From assembly GCA_963969495.1 (NCBI GenBank), contig OZ018320.1, positions 73,638,245 through 73,702,244 of the forward strand: 64,000 nt of DNA, written 5' to 3'. How positions within the stretch are numbered: position 1 is the first letter of the stretch; every line of letters starts with the position of its first letter. The DNA is from Ceratothoa steindachneri (taxonomy: Eukaryota > Arthropoda > Malacostraca > Isopoda > Cymothoidae). The notes below the pieces were generated by a model, which ran no database searches, was not told the origin of the DNA, and was given only the letters and a program-made list of their open reading frames with translations. Positions 9,945 to 22,105 of this stretch are shown here, piece by piece. The position numbers and the translations under genes were made by a program.

Positions 9945-11620
9945 CTATTCTCCCTCAAAGGCACGCGTTCGAGACTTTCTCTTGTGTGCCGGCATCTCAG
10001 CAGATGTTGCCCGGCTTCTTTGAAGCGACCAGCAGAAATCAGCCATCATCGTCACGCTCCAATTGCCTTGATAGCGGTGCTCCATTTCGGATATATCTTG
10101 ATGGAACCTCTGCCCCTGCTCCTCACTGAAGTCACCCAAGTTGGCAGGAAAGTAGTCAAGATGGCTATGAAGGAAATGCATTTTTATGTTCATCCGTACA
10201 CCAGCCGTCTCATATGCTTGAAGCATGTTCCCAACTCTTTCCTTGTAGTCATCTGCTTTTGTGTTCCCCAAGAAGCCTGTTACAACCGACTTAAAACTAT
10301 TCCAAGCACTTCTTCATGAGGTATTAATGCTTCAGTAAAGCCAGTATCTGAAAGAAGCTCACGAATCTGTGGTCCAACAAATATGCCGGCTTTCATTTTA
10401 GCATCACTTACAGAAGGGAATTTGTGGGACAGGTACTTAAACCCTTCTCCATCTTTCCGAAGCGCTTTTACAAAGTTCTTCATCAATCCCAGCTTTATGT
10501 GAAGTGGAAGTAGAAGCACTCTCTCCGCTGGTACGTTATGGCGGCCAGGTACAAATTCCGTCCGTTGTGGCCATTGCACTTCTCAGTAGTGTACGGAATC
10601 TGCACGGCTGTCCCACAAGCATAAAAAGCATGGATGTTTTGTGCAGCCTCCCTGCAGCCCTAACAAAATACTTAGGACCTTCAGGTCACCACAAAGAAGC
10701 CAGTTGTGATCCTGATATTGTATGGTGTTAAGAAAAAGTGACATGCTAGCGTAGGTTTCTTTCAGGGTAACGGAATGCACAATGGGCAATGATGCTACTT
10801 TTTTGACATTAAAAAGTAGCACGGCTTTCAGACCCCTTGTAGAGGAGTCGATAAAGAGCCTCCATTCTTCAGCATGGTATTCCTTGCCCATGTGTCCCAC
10901 AAGACCTGAAACATCATGGCAATACACCATGTCATCTGTCTTAGTAAAGTACCGCGCAAATTCCTGCTCTCGATGCCTATGCTATTCAAAGTATGTGCTG
11001 CTTCCCAAAAGATTTTTCTCTGCTACCCATGAGCCTAGCAATTGTGCAGATTCTTTTGACAGCCCAAGATCTCGAACAAGGTCATCTAGCTCAGTTTGTT
11101 CAAACAACTGAGGGCTTTTCCCACGGATCCCGGTAGAGTTAAACTCTTCATCCACATCTGCATCTTAACGGTCACTACTTGAAGAGTTACTAGAACTGCT
11201 ATGGTGCACATTCTCAGGACATATTGGTACTGGGACGTCATCACTGTGTGGTACAGGTCGCATAGCTGATGGAATGTTTGGATATTTAATGTGTTTCATG
11301 CTTTTAGCATTCCTCCCCAGAGGTTTCACCATACAAAAATAGCAGTCATCATAGTGATTTTTCGGTTCCCGCCAAACCATTGGTATACCAAGTGGCATTG
11401 ACTTACGTTTCCCTTTAATCCAATGGCTAAACCCAGAAATACAGTTCATACAGGCAAAGTGAGGAGCCCATGGCTTGTCCTGATCTCCTAGTTCAATGGC
11501 AAAGTAGGCACGATACAGACGTTTTACTGAAGATGTGATAGAGCGCTCATGTTTTAAGGGTGTGTACTTTCCGCATATGTAGCAGAACGAGTCAGGATGG
11601 TTCTTGCAAGTCTGCGGCAT
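9945..11620 (-). pseudogene. Repeated animal protein of unknown function, near-intact but broken
   Basis: From memory, this resembles a multicopy uncharacterised protein found in many invertebrates; I do not know its function. The N-terminus (11165-11620) has paired CxxC motifs (FCYICGKY, FACMNC, YFCMVK) that look metal-binding. The middle has LLCGDLKVLSILLG and HPCFLCLWD, then LLPLHIKLGLMKNFVKAL. The C-terminus has HFLHSHLDYFPANLG, RFHQDISEMEHRYQG and MMADFCWSL. The reading frame continues through an in-frame TAG near 10975, a TGA at 10583-10585 and one frameshift near 10315. Dispersed copies and the lack of introns suggest a transposon-borne or retroposed origin. The full-length I element X inserted about 130 bp upstream of its start. 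Confidence 0.7.
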
Positions 11621-11741
11621 CCTTCAGTTAATCTGCAACAAAAAAAAATAAACACGCGGAGATTACACAGAAATAATTCATACATAGCTGCCTATGCACC
11701 TAGCTCTATAACACATGCTGTGCAACACAAAGTAGAACCTC

Positions 11742-11752
11742 AGGAGCAAAAC
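11742..11752. repeat. TSD of element X, left
   Basis: aggagcaaaac, repeated exactly at 20129-20139. Confidence 0.9.
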
Positions 11753-11999
11753 AATTTTTTTGTTATAGAGCCCATCTGGCAACTGCCCACTAGGGCATAA
11801 GTCGCCGGAAACACGACAGCCTAGAACTAGGCTACTTTAAAATAAAAATATGAAAACATAACAATGATAAAAATGTGAAAAACTTAACAATTAGGAAGCA
11901 ATCTCCGGCATCGGGAGAAGGTCCCCCTCACCCCGGTGCAGGAGCGTGCAACCTACAAAGAAAACAATAACAAAGCAAAAAAAAATAGAACCTTCTTAA

Positions 12000-14007
12000 A
12001 TAAAGGGGAAAAGCCCGGCCTCCCCCCAAAAGTCAACAAGTCAATGTGTACGAACTCGTCCAGAGTAAAAGGGACAGGGGGTAGCGACCCCGCCCATCCC
12101 GGTATCAGGACAGGTATCGTGCGCGAAGATCACCCAGGCTGGGACATTCGAAGAGAATGTGCCGAACAGTCTGGGGGACGACGCAATAGGGGACTGGCGA
12201 GCGCCCCATAAGATAGTGATGCGTCACACGAGTGTGTCCAATTTGGAGACGACAGAAAGCGACCTGAAGCCGTCGCGGCATTAGGGGATAGGTCCATGCG
12301 AATAGTCGCGGCGCAATGGCACGCAACTTTAAGTTCCCTTCGACCGTTTCCGATCTTCTTTGCAAAGCAGTCCGAAGAGCTGCCGGTATTTCTGCCATGT
12401 AGTCGGTGTGAGAAAGAGCGAAACGCTGGTCCGGTCGCAGAGTCCTCGCGGACTCTTTGGTGCCCTCGTCGGCGCGCTCATTCCCCGCAATTCCTACATG
12501 TCCAGGAACCCAGCACGAGATAACATCGACATCTGGCCGGCTCGCCAAAACCGTGGCGTCACGGATATCGCGAACCAGGGGATGTGGAGATTCCAATGCC
12601 CCGAGAGCACTCAGGGCGCTTTGTGAGTCGCTATAGATCGCAATCCGGTCTCCGAACTGGGCATGTCGCGTAATCTCCCGTACCGAATGGTGAATTGCCA
12701 CCAGCTCGGCCATGAAGAGAGACGCAGCGCCTGGTAGAGCCCCGCTGAATTCAAACAGAGGGGATACGGCGTGGAAGCCGACCCCCTCTTAACACTTGGA
12801 GCCATCCGTATACACTAGCACGGTTCCAGCGTGACACGATGTGTGCTCCAAAAAAGTCGAACGCAATACTCCCGGCGCCGTACAAGCTTTGGGAGCAGAG
12901 GCGTGGCGACAAATAGCCAAATGTGGTACCCTCCAGGGTGGCGTCCTGGGCAGAACCAGAAGCGCCACCGGCCCGAGAGCGATATCTACCTGTCGAAGGA
13001 GTTTCCTGGCCCTAAACCCAAAGAGCTTAGGGTATGACTGGCGTCTCTCGGCGGCATAGGCACCATCGAGATCAGCTGCGGATGCAGTGAGAGCTGTTGG
13101 CGACTGAGGGAGGCGCCGGGTTCGCGCGTACAGGCGAGTGGTGCACTGCACGCGGCGCAGACCGAGTGGCATCTCCCCAGCATCGACCAACAGGCTCTCA
13201 ATGGGGAAGTGCGGAAGGCACCGGTCGCAAGGCGAAGGCCGGTGTGGTGGATCAAATCCACCTTCCGCAATAAACGCTCGGCTGCGGATGCATAAAACTC
13301 GAATCCGTAGTCGAGCTTCGAGCGAACAAAGGATCGATAAAAAAGTAGGACAGTAAGCCCTATCAGCGCCCCAAGCGCTGAACGTTACGGAACGGAGAAT
13401 ATCCATGGCGCGGGTACAAGAGACCATAAGTCAGCGAATATGAGCCTCCCAGGTGAGGCGTCGGTCGAATACAAGACCAAGGAAACGGTGCGATTCCACC
13501 ACATCCAGGCGCACCCCATTAAGAAACAAATCTGGATCGGGGTGGAGCCGTGGATGGCGGCAGAAGTGCACCACCTTAGTCTTGGCCAAAGAAAACCAAA
13601 ACCTGTGCGCTTCGGCATAGCGAGAGACGCGGTTCAATGCCTGTTGGAGTCGACGCTCCAGAGTTGGCATCTGGGCCGCGCCAAAAGAGATCGAAAGGTC
13701 GTCCACGTAGAGCGTAGCGAGAACATCTTCCGGGAGCACCGAGGTGATGCCGTTGATGCTCAGGGCAGAGTATGACACTGAGGACAGTTCCCTGCGGGAC
13801 ACCCTCTTCCTGCTCCTTTGGGCCGGAGAGGGCTCCCCTCCACCCGTACGAGGAATAGACGATCTCGCAAAAATTCAGATATAAACATTGGGAGGCGTTC
13901 CCTCGCCCCAATCGTGTGGAGAATCTCCATGATACTGTATCGCCATGCGGTATCATAGGCTTTCTCCAGATCGAAAAACACCGTGGCGTAGTGTTGTCTA
14001 CGAAGGA
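12000..14007 (-). pseudogene. X ORF2, 3' part: RT core, RNase H, damaged zinc finger
   Basis: RT core at 13431-13981 with an intact TLYVDDLSISFG active site, then the thumb (12789-13427), RNase H (12105-12800) and C-terminus. RNase H keeps its four acidic positions: YTDGS, TAELVAIH-type, YSDSQSAL and NERADEG (the second region is altered, MAELVAIHH). The C-terminal finger, normally CX2CX7HX4C, has lost one of its paired cysteines (PYCVVPQTVRHILFEC). Frameshifts separate the blocks. The frame continues upstream at 15607 beyond the nested copy. Confidence 0.8.
13995..14007. repeat. TSD of nested copy Y, left
   Basis: tgtctacgaagga, recurring exactly at 15594-15606. It is part of the RT coding sequence of X. 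Confidence 0.9.
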
Positions 14008-15593
14008 TTTTTTTTTTTTTTAATTAAGGGGCTATCTGTCGACTGCCGACTAATGCATAAGTTGCCGTAAACAAACAGCCTAGTTCTAGGCTACTTTAAA
14101 AAATTGAACAGGAAACAATAAAAAGAAATAACAATAACAAAGCAATAACAAAAATAATAACAAAAACAACAACAATTAAACCGGGTTGAATGAAAGGGAG
14201 AAGGCCGGCCTCCCCCAAAAAGTCATTAAGTCCACCAGACAAAGTACACCACTCGTCCCGAGTACAAGGGACAGGCGGTAGCGACCACGCCCATCCCGGT
14301 ACCGGGACAGGTGTCGTGCGCGAAGATCACCCAGACTGGGACATTCGACAAGAATGTGCCGAACAGTCTGGGGGACGACGCAGTCGTTGCAATAGGGCGC
14401 AGGCGAGCGCTCCATCATATAGCGATGCGTCACAAGAATGTGGCCGATTCGGAGACGACAGAAAGCAACCTGAAGCCGCCGCGGCATTGGGGGATAGGTC
14501 CATGCGAATAGTCGCGGCGCAATGGCACGCAACTTTAAGTTCCATTCGACCATCTCCCATCTTCTTTGCCAAGCAGTCCGAAGAGCTGCCCGTATTCCTG
14601 CCATGTAGTCAGTGTGAGGAAGAGCGAAACGCTGGTCCGGTCGCAGAGTCCTCGCGGACTCTTTGGCGCCCTCATCGGCGCGCTCATTCCCCGCAATTCC
14701 TACATGTCCAGGAACCCAGCAGAAGATAATCTCGACATCTGCCCGGCTCGCCAAAACCGTGGCGTCACGGATACCGCGAACCAGGGGATGCGGAGATTCC
14801 AATGCCCCGAGAGCACTCAGGGCGCTTTGTGAGTCACTATAGATCACAATCCGGTCTCCGAACCGGGCACGTCGCGTAATCTCCCGTACCGAGTGGTGTA
14901 TGGCCACCAGCTCGGCCGTGAAGACAGACGCAGCGCCTGGTAGAGCCTCGCTGACTTCAAACAGAGGGAATACGGCGTGGAAGCCGACCCCCTCTTGGGA
15001 CTTGGAGCCATCCGTATACACTGGCACGGTACCAGCGTGACACGAGGTGTGCTCCAAAAAGGTCGAACGCAATACTCCCGGCGCAGTACAAGCTTTGGGA
15101 GCAGAGGCGTGGCGACAAATAGCCAAATGTGGTACCCTCCAAGGTGGCGTCCTGGGCAGAACAAGGGGCGCCACCGGCCCGAGAGCGATATCTACCTGTC
15201 GAAGGAGTTTCCTGGCCCTAAACCCAAAGGGCTTAGGGTATGACTGGCGTCTCTCGGCGGCATAGGCACCATCGAGATCAGCTGCGGATGCAGTGAGAGC
15301 TGTTGGCGACTGAGTGAGGCGCCGGGCTCGCGCGTACAGGCGAGTGATGCACTGCACGCGGCGCAGAGCGAGTGGCATCTCCCCAGCATCGACCAACAGG
15401 CTCTCAATGGGGAAAGTGCGGAAGGCACCGGTCGCAAGGCGAAGGCCGGTGTGGTGGATCGAATTCACCTTCCGCAATAAACGCTCGGCTGCGGATGCAT
15501 AAAACTCGCATCCGTAGTCGAGCTTCGAGCGAACAAAGGATCGATAAAAAAGTAAGGCAGTAGCCCTATCAGCGCTGAACGTCACGGAACGAG
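14008..15593 (-). mobile_element. 5'-truncated I-type LINE (copy Y) nested in X
   Basis: It begins (3' end) with a long T run at 14008-14021, the 3' UTR and hairpins, then ORF2 back to the RT thumb. It breaks off at 'gtcacggaac'. The 13-bp TSD tgtctacgaagga flanks it, and X resumes without loss at 15607. Y must be younger than X. Its RNase H region is better preserved than that of X. Confidence 0.93.
14176..15590 (-). pseudogene. Y ORF2 C-terminal part: RNase H and zinc finger, open frame
   Basis: One open frame covers the RT thumb (ATALLFYRSFVRSKLDYG), then RNase H with VYTDGSKSQEG, FTAELVAIHHS, IYSDSQSALSALG and GNERADEGAKES. These supply all four acidic catalytic residues. The C-terminal finger is CNDCVVPQTVRHILVEC (CX2CX7HX4C), typical of I-superfamily ORF2. 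The frame appears to start further upstream only because it reads across the insertion junction into X. 5' truncation removes EN and the RT core, so no functional ORF2 is made. Confidence 0.88.
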
Positions 15594-15606
15594 TGTCTAC
15601 GAAGGA
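15594..15606. repeat. TSD of Y, right
   Basis: Second copy of tgtctacgaagga, continuous with the RT sequence of X. Confidence 0.9.
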
Positions 15607-17300
15607 AAGCCTCGCAGACGGCATTTTCCAGTCGGAGCAGAGCATCTGACGTGGAGTGGAACTTGCGGAAGCCGCACTGTGCAAAAGACAGATGGCTTCC
15701 GCTGTCCAGGAAATAGGCTAATCTAACATTTACCAATTTCTCCATCAACTTGCACACGCAAGAGATTGCGCGGAAACCGGTCGGAGTAGAGTGATCTTTC
15801 CACGGTTTGCGAAAGGCGAGCACAGTAGCAATTCGCCAGGAATCTGGGAGAAGACCCTCCACCCAGATCCTGTTGAACAAATCTAACAGAAAGTACATGC
15901 CTCGCTCACCCAGGTGTCGAAGCATGGCGTACGGGACATCGTCCGGACCATGGGCGGTGTCCGCGCACGAAGCGAGAGCGGAGCGCAACTCACTCACAGT
16001 AAACTTGTCGTTGAAGGGTTCTACGCCTCTGGAGGTAAAGTCCAGCCAGCGGCCTTCGGCGACATCACGACGTGCATTGAATGCTGGCGGAGCAGCATCC
16101 CGGCTAGAGAATGCATCAAAGGGGTCGCGAAGGATTCCGCCACGGACGCGGGATCCGAGATTGCGGTCCCATTATCCTGGAGAACGGGAGGGGGGTCCTG
16201 CGAGAACTTGCCCCGAATCCTTTTGACTCGCTTCCACACTTCTGCTAAAGGGGTCTTCCCGTAAGGTGAAGATACGTATGCCCACCAAGAAGAGCGGCGG
16301 GCATGCTTCGAAATATAAAGGAACCTAGCCCTAGCCAGACGAAATTCAGCGACAGTGAAATCGTTCGGGCGGCGCTTATAGCGCATGTATGCATAACGCT
16401 TCTGTTTGAGGGCCGTCTCACACTCGGCCGACCACCATGGGAGTGGTCGGCTTGCAAAACGGCCAGACTTCCTAGGAATAATAGTCAGGCCCACGGCGAT
16501 GAGGTTTGTGGAGAAGAACTCAACGGCCTAATCCACCGACCTAAACTCCTCGACTGAGATAGAGAATTCAGTCATTTCCTGAAATGCAGGCCACCGCACC
16601 AAGCACCAAGGTGGGTTCTCAGGCGGCAGTTGCCCTGAAAATGATATTTGAATGGGAAAGTGATCACTACCATGGAGGTCATCGACCACCCCCAATCAAA
16701 ATCAGGCTGTGCATCCGAAGACCACAGAGATAGATCAAGGAAAGAAAATGAAGCGGTTCTCGGACAGTGATGCATAAACTCATCCACGTTTAGGACACCT
16801 ATCTCAAGCTCTTCGATCAGATCGACAAGAACTTGTACCCTGGGATTTATTGAGTAATCTCCCCAGAGAGGATGCCTGCCGTTCAGATCTCCAAGCAAGA
16901 GAAAGGGCCTCGGCAACCGTGCCACGACGCGGCGGAAGTCCCCCGCGTCGAAGTCAGCTTACGGTGGAATGTACGCATAAATGATAGTATACCTCCTATC
17001 CAGGTGCAGCTGCACAGCCACTGCCTGAAAGGAGGTATCTAAAGAGAAAGGAAGAACGGAGACATCATGCCGGGTGTAAATCGCGCATCCCCCAGCCCGT
17101 CCATCCCACAGGGGTGGGGTCGCAAGACCCTTATACCCCGGGAGGGCGGGCAGGGGGAACGCGCCTAGCATGGTCTCCTGCAAAAAGATAGCTAACGGAG
17201 AACGGGACGAGACGAGCCTCCGCAGCTCCTCCCAGTTGGCCCGGAGTCCACGGCAATTCCATTGAAGGAATATAACCTCCAGGCCTAGCTCGGAGGAGAC
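15607..17300 (-). pseudogene. X ORF2, 5' part: endonuclease and RT N-terminus
   Basis: The APE-type endonuclease lies at about 16572-17300. It has LQET near the start, LLLGDLNGRHPLWGD (the catalytic Asn/Asp loop) and SFLDLSLWSSDAQPD. The linker with WWSAECETALKQKRYAYMRYKRR (16300-16460) precedes the RT N-terminus (15607-15997: IWVEGLLPDSWRIATVLAFRKP). At least three frameshifts divide it. EN nicks the target and RT copies the RNA there. The SDH-like motif near 16680 is degraded. Confidence 0.8.
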
Positions 17301-19611
17301 GCGGGGGCCCTCCTCGAACAGAAGACCCTCACGGGAATGGCCGTACGCTTACCGGGGGCAGAACCCCGGGCGCTGTTGGCCGGACAAAGCGCTGAAGGCA
17401 GTATCACCTTCGAGGACTTATTGGGGGAGGTTGGGCTCGCCATGCGAGTCTTTTCCTCCCTCCACCTCGAAACCTTAGGCGGGCGTTGCGGCTTCGGAAG
17501 CGGTGGGCCCTCTTTTCGAGGAACCACCGTCTCCGAGCCACTCGCTCCACCTCGGGGCGTGGGCGAAGGAGCCGAAGCTCCTTTGTTACTGTCCTCCTTT
17601 TGCGCGACAGCTTTAGGAACCCCGGAAGATGGTCTGGCGACCAACTTCAGGGGTGTTGCGCCCTGTGAGTCTACGGGAAACGGTCACGCTGGGGGAAGAG
17701 GGGGGAGCCCTGGTTTTAGCCGGGGCTGGGTATGAACCCTTTTTGCCGCCAGCTTCACCAGGGGAGCGCCCGGGTTGAGTAGAGCCCGCAGAAGGGCTCC
17801 GAATGGGCGCGGAAAATAACCGTGCTCATTGGCCTGGATAGGCCAGGAGCAAAGGGTGACTTTCTAACTATTGAGGCATATGACGTCCCAGGCAGAGCCG
17901 GGCGCGCCAGGACCAACTCCTTAGCCTCGCGGAATGAGATTCGATCCTGGGCCTGAACGGCCAGGATTTCTTTCTCGAGGAAAAATGCACCACATTGCTT
18001 CGAAGAAGCGGGGTGCGGCTCTCCGCAATTGACACACTTGGCCACACATGATTTAGACTTATCGTGTGCGGCCTTGGAGCAATTTACACAGACTTCGGGT
18101 GACCCCGACTTTGCACGTCTACAAGATCTATTCGTATGGCCTAAGCGGTGACAGTAATAGAACCGCCGCGGCAGTGGCAGGAATGCCTTCACGCGGTAGC
18201 GGTACCAACCAGCACGCACCGACTCAGGGAGCTTGTCACAGTCGAACGTGACGAAGAGTGTAGGGGTGGGTCTCGAGGCCCCTCCCTGTTTTCTCATCAC
18301 ACGTTCGACCTTGACCGCCCCATGGTCGGCCAACTCTAAGGTGATGTCCTCAATGGAGTAGTCAACGAGTTCCCTCGCATAAACTACTACTTTCACAAAG
18401 TTCATGGTAGAGTGCGGCGTCACACTCACTGGGGTGCCATGAAATGTCCTAAGAGCACTTATCTTAGCCGCCTCAGCAGGATTCGCTGCATTCGACAGAA
18501 GGCTCCAGTCCGAGAAACGGGTCACCTTCGGCTCTCTACCAATTGCACTAGCTAATCCTCTCCTCTGATGGATCATGTTGCCCTTGGCCAACATGGCGAA
18601 TAACGAGGAAGCGTTTGAAGCCAGCGGGCTCGAAAACGCCAGGTAACCTCTGAATGAGGGGCTCCGATGTCATCGAGGCTCCGCCCGGTGCACTTTTGGT
18701 CTTAGTCAAGGGCTCGCTTGCCAAAGTGGCAGAAGACCCATCCGTCCCCGTAGCTCCCGCGGATGGAGAGGAGCCCCGAGTTTTTTTTTCTTTTTCTTTT
18801 TTGGAGAGGAGGGCGGGGAATGAACCCGCCTCTCACCTCCGCTGGAAGGAGCCCCAGGTAGGATGGACCGGCCTCAGCCAGGTCCTTCTCCGAAATGGAG
18901 AAGGTCCTGGTGGTCGCAGGGGAACCGGTCAGAGGAGATCCCTTTCCTCCTTGTACTGCCTCGGAGGCCCCAGCCGTTTGCGGAGGACCTTGCATAGGGG
19001 CGGATTCGGGTTCGGTGCTTGGCGCCGAGCGGGATTCCCCCCTATGGAAGGCCCTACCGTCTGAGCCTGGGTTTCCTCAAAGACCATGTCTATCACATGA
19101 GGGGCCTCCAGTTGGCAATCCCCTCCTAGGACATCGCAGGTACTCTTGGCAGCGTCACCAGTCTTGTTTGGGGAGGCACAGGCCTTGACCCAGGCAAGGT
19201 TTAAAATTCTTGCCAGCAGGTCTTTTGAGGAAAGCGACCGAAGGGGCCTGGCTTCCCTCTTCCCCCTAAGGGGGTTTGTCCTACCGAGCCACTACGATGT
19301 GGAGCGGCTGGCTAAGGGCTGCCTGCTGGCTTTCTTTGCAGTTCCCTTGGAAAGAACAGAGGGGACTGCAACTGGAAAGAGGGGTGCCCGAAAGCACCTC
19401 CAGAGAAGATGGTGAGAGGGAGTCCCCTACACCCGTAGGCGAAGGAGAGGAGTGAGCCTCCTCTCCGGTTAGAGAGATATGGAGGGTCCCCTGCGCAAGC
19501 ACAGGGGGGGGGAGGACCTTCATTTTTTCGGTGGAGCTGCCCGAGGGCGGCTCCGTTGATGTTACAGGGGAAGTTGAAGGTTGTTTTTTTTTTATATTCA
19601 TCATTGGGCAT
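17285..19611 (-). pseudogene. X ORF1: gag-like protein with zinc knuckles
   Basis: Start ATG at 19611 (MPNDEYKKK), about 40 bases past the conserved 5'-UTR hairpin. The N-terminal half (18700-19611) is Pro/Ser-rich with a Lys/Arg patch (QKRKRKKN). The open piece at 17755-18594 holds MNFVKVVVYARELVDYSIED and three knuckles: CX2CX4HX4C (YCHRLGHTNRSC; the first Cys is now Tyr), CVNCSKAAHDKSKSC and CVNCGEPHPASSKQC. The end (17285-17644) is basic and Ser/Pro-rich. Frameshifts occur near 17750 and 18620. ORF1 proteins of this type bind element RNA. Confidence 0.8.
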
Positions 19612-19648
19612 GGTGACCCTATTTGTATCACGGGACGCAATAGCGCAT

Positions 19649-19681
19649 CACCTCTCGCAGTAGCCCGCACTGCAAGAGGTG
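19649..19681 (-). promoter_or_regulatory. Conserved 5'-UTR hairpin upstream of ORF1 (X)
   Basis: Arms cacctctcgcagt and actgcaagaggtg around a 7-base loop (agcccgc) form a 13-bp stem with one mismatch. The same structure occurs in four other copies. Confidence 0.75.
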
Positions 19682-20128
19682 CTTACAGGCTCGGCAGAGC
19701 CAGGCGCCACCATTGGGGACCACCCCTCCCGCCTGGTGGCCTGGCAGTCCATCGGAATGGCGGCTCCACCTTGGACACGGCGTAAAAAAGATAGATTGTG
19801 AAGAGGAGAGGAAAAGGGGTGTGAGGAAGGTATGGGTGGGGATGAAGCAGGTTTTAAAAACCAACCACCCCAGACCGGAGCTCAGGGGTTAGGGAACATT
19901 GTCCCCTTCCCCCTCAGCCCCGATCCGGGACGGTTGGCTTCAGAAGAAGGTCAGCATCTACCCTGTGAAATTAGAGGCTGACCAGAGAAAGTTGCGGGAG
20001 AGGTTGTATGAAAGGCAAGGAAACAAGTGTTTTGAAGGAAGGAGAAGAGGCTAAGCTGGGGTCGGACGGGGTGCCGAGTTCCGTCAGCACGGCGGCAAGG
20101 ATGGCAAATCGCCGCGCCCCTTACGGGG

Positions 20129-20139
20129 AGGAGCAAAAC
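20129..20139. repeat. TSD of element X, right
   Basis: Second exact copy of aggagcaaaac. Confidence 0.9.
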
Positions 20140-20379
20140 GAATACTACCACAGTGTTCAGCACGCAAAATTGGTCTGGAAAATGATATTGTCATTTATGT
20201 TGCATTTTTGATGCAGTCCAGTGTAATAAATAAAGGTAAATAGGCGCTGAGAGGGAGCGAGGGCGAGCGAAGCGCACCAACAACTTTCCCCGGCCCAATC
20301 AGAGTTGAAGTCAACTCAGCGACGGCCTCCCTAATTTGTACTCAGGCCGGGAGGAGGTGCAGCTCCTCCGGGGGGACTT
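20140..20379. other. Flank of X, nothing recognised
   Basis: This is the pre-insertion neighbour of 11741, so it is the upstream flank of the gene remnant at 9945-11620. From about 20245 it becomes GC-rich. Confidence 0.35.
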
Positions 20380-21660
20380 TTACACATGGGTGGTTCTCAG
20401 TATTCTCTCCGGGGGAAGACCCTGCCGTTTAATATGAAGGCACCTGAGGGGCCTCACTCATCTCGGGAGGGGTCTACTTTCGACCATCACCCCTGTGTCA
20501 TTGGTGATCCAGATTGGGGGCTCATTAGGCCCGTGGCCTGATGCCGAAAGATATGGCAAGCGGGCTGGGAAACCGAGCTCCATTGGTTCAATTTAGGTGC
20601 CGGCTCGCTGGTCTAAGAACATCATAATTCATGGGTTAAATACACTGGGTAGAGCACAAGGGGCTCCAGTGCCCATAGTTCTCAGGGGGTTTCGAGAGGC
20701 CCTATGCTGCTCCTTGAATGAATGGTTAATCCATCCGCAATGTTTTTTGCCGTTTCCCAGCCCCTGCAAACGTCGGATAAATCTCAGTCAACGAGAGGCA
20801 ACTGTGAGGAAATTGGTTATGGGTAATTTCCCCAACCTGGAGACATAGGAGGAACAAGCTCCATCTCCACAACAGGGAACTTCGAAGGACCCTTAACAAA
20901 GAAGAGCGATGGACCGCCTCCATTTTAGAGGTGGAGCAACCCGGGGGCAGCTCCAGAAGTGGTAAAGAGAAAATCCCTTTACCAATAAGGGTGGTGAGAG
21001 GAGGTGCTCCTCCAGTCAAAGGTGCGTTGTTGGGAGAAAAAAAACCCCACCTCAAACCTAAGATCGGGCTAGGTTTTGTCAAGTGAAAGAATGGAATTTT
21101 TTTTTTTTTTACGTTTGCTAACACACACGAAAAATCCCCAACTTGCGACCAATTGAATAGTAAAAAGGGTGGCGGTGGTGTTATATCTCACATCCAACTA
21201 CTCCAGGCTATATCCACCTCGCATTTTCGGAGCTTTCCAGGGCTCAGATCTGGGCGCGTTAATGACTCATGTTCGTGCCCGTGCGGCAATGCGAACCGAC
21301 TGGAAGTTGCATCACTTCCAAAAGAAGCTACCAACTGAGCAACCAGAGAGGTAGCATGTGCAACAGTGATCCCTTACTAAGTTGTACGAGTTGTTGACGA
21401 GATGGCTAAAATCTGAAGATATCATGTGACAGACCTAAAGACGGGACCCGAGACTTTTAGTTGGCCTGGCACCAAACAAGGCAGTAAAGCACAATCGCCA
21501 TAATCAGTACAGCCTTATGTAACCGAGAACGGCTGCAGGGAGGTGGTCAGCACATTATGCCCAAGACCACTCAAGCCTAGTTTCTTGCGACCTGCGGGCA
21601 TTGTATAGCTGGTGAGGTTCTTCAACTAGATAAAGGAAGAAATAAAGAAGGAGATAGTCT
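20380..21660 (-). mobile_element. 5' part of a second I subfamily (B): ORF1 N-terminus and 5' UTR
   Basis: 20930-21060 has the ORF1-like block 'cccgggggcagctccagaag', as at 8330 and 42485. 21110-21660 is homologous to 42600-43230: shared pieces include 'atctgaagatatcatgtgac', 'ttttagttggcctg' and 'gaacgg.tgcagg.aggtgg'. This 5' leader differs completely from that of copies X, V and Z1, so at least two leader types exist. No long frame. Confidence 0.6.
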
Positions 21661-22097
21661 AAGAATAAATTGGTGAATAGAGAGAACAGAGGAACGCACC
21701 AGCTTTTCCAGGACCGGCCATAGTTGAACTCAACTCAGGGAACCAGGCCTTCCTTACAGGCACTCTGGCCATGAGGACCTGCCGTCCTTCCAGGTAGCAG
21801 GTATAGCAGGCTGCACATGTTACCCCCCCTGTGGTTAGGTGCCGGGAGAAGACCCGCTCCTTCAACCACCTGAGCATGCAGCCACACCAAAAGCTATAGA
21901 AAATGGAGGATGCCAGCCTCCTCCAAGAACTGGTAAGATCAAGTGTCGTGTACACGAATAGATCGCGAGTATAAGGGACAAGCCGTAGAGACCCCGCTCG
22001 TCCGAGTACAGCGACAGGTAACGTGCGTGAAGCTTCAGCAGACTGGGACACTCAACAAGAATGGGCCGTAGTCAGGAGAACCACAAAATCGTCGCAG

Positions 22098-22105
22098 TAA
22101 GGTGC
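22098..22105. repeat. TSD of 146-bp insertion, left
   Basis: taaggtgc, recurring at 22252-22259. Confidence 0.75.

Larger units (their letters stand above)
11753..20128 (-). mobile_element. Full-length I-type LINE (copy X) hosting a nested copy
   Basis: It runs from the 5'-terminal palindrome CCCCGTAAGGGG (20117-20128) to a poly(A) tail at 11755. The exact 11-bp TSD aggagcaaaac flanks it. Removing the nested copy Y (14008-15593) leaves about 6.8 kb, my estimate of the full family length. The order in sense is 5' UTR, ORF1 (19611 to 17285), ORF2 (EN, RT, RNase H, zinc finger; about 17300 to 12000) and 3' UTR. It sits in the DERA intron in the same orientation as DERA. Frameshifts interrupt both ORFs. 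Confidence 0.92.

Noticed and set aside
14176..15684. A single 502-codon minus-strand frame as one protein
   Set aside because: Its first ~30 codons belong to host copy X and the rest to nested copy Y; the frame crosses the TSD by chance.
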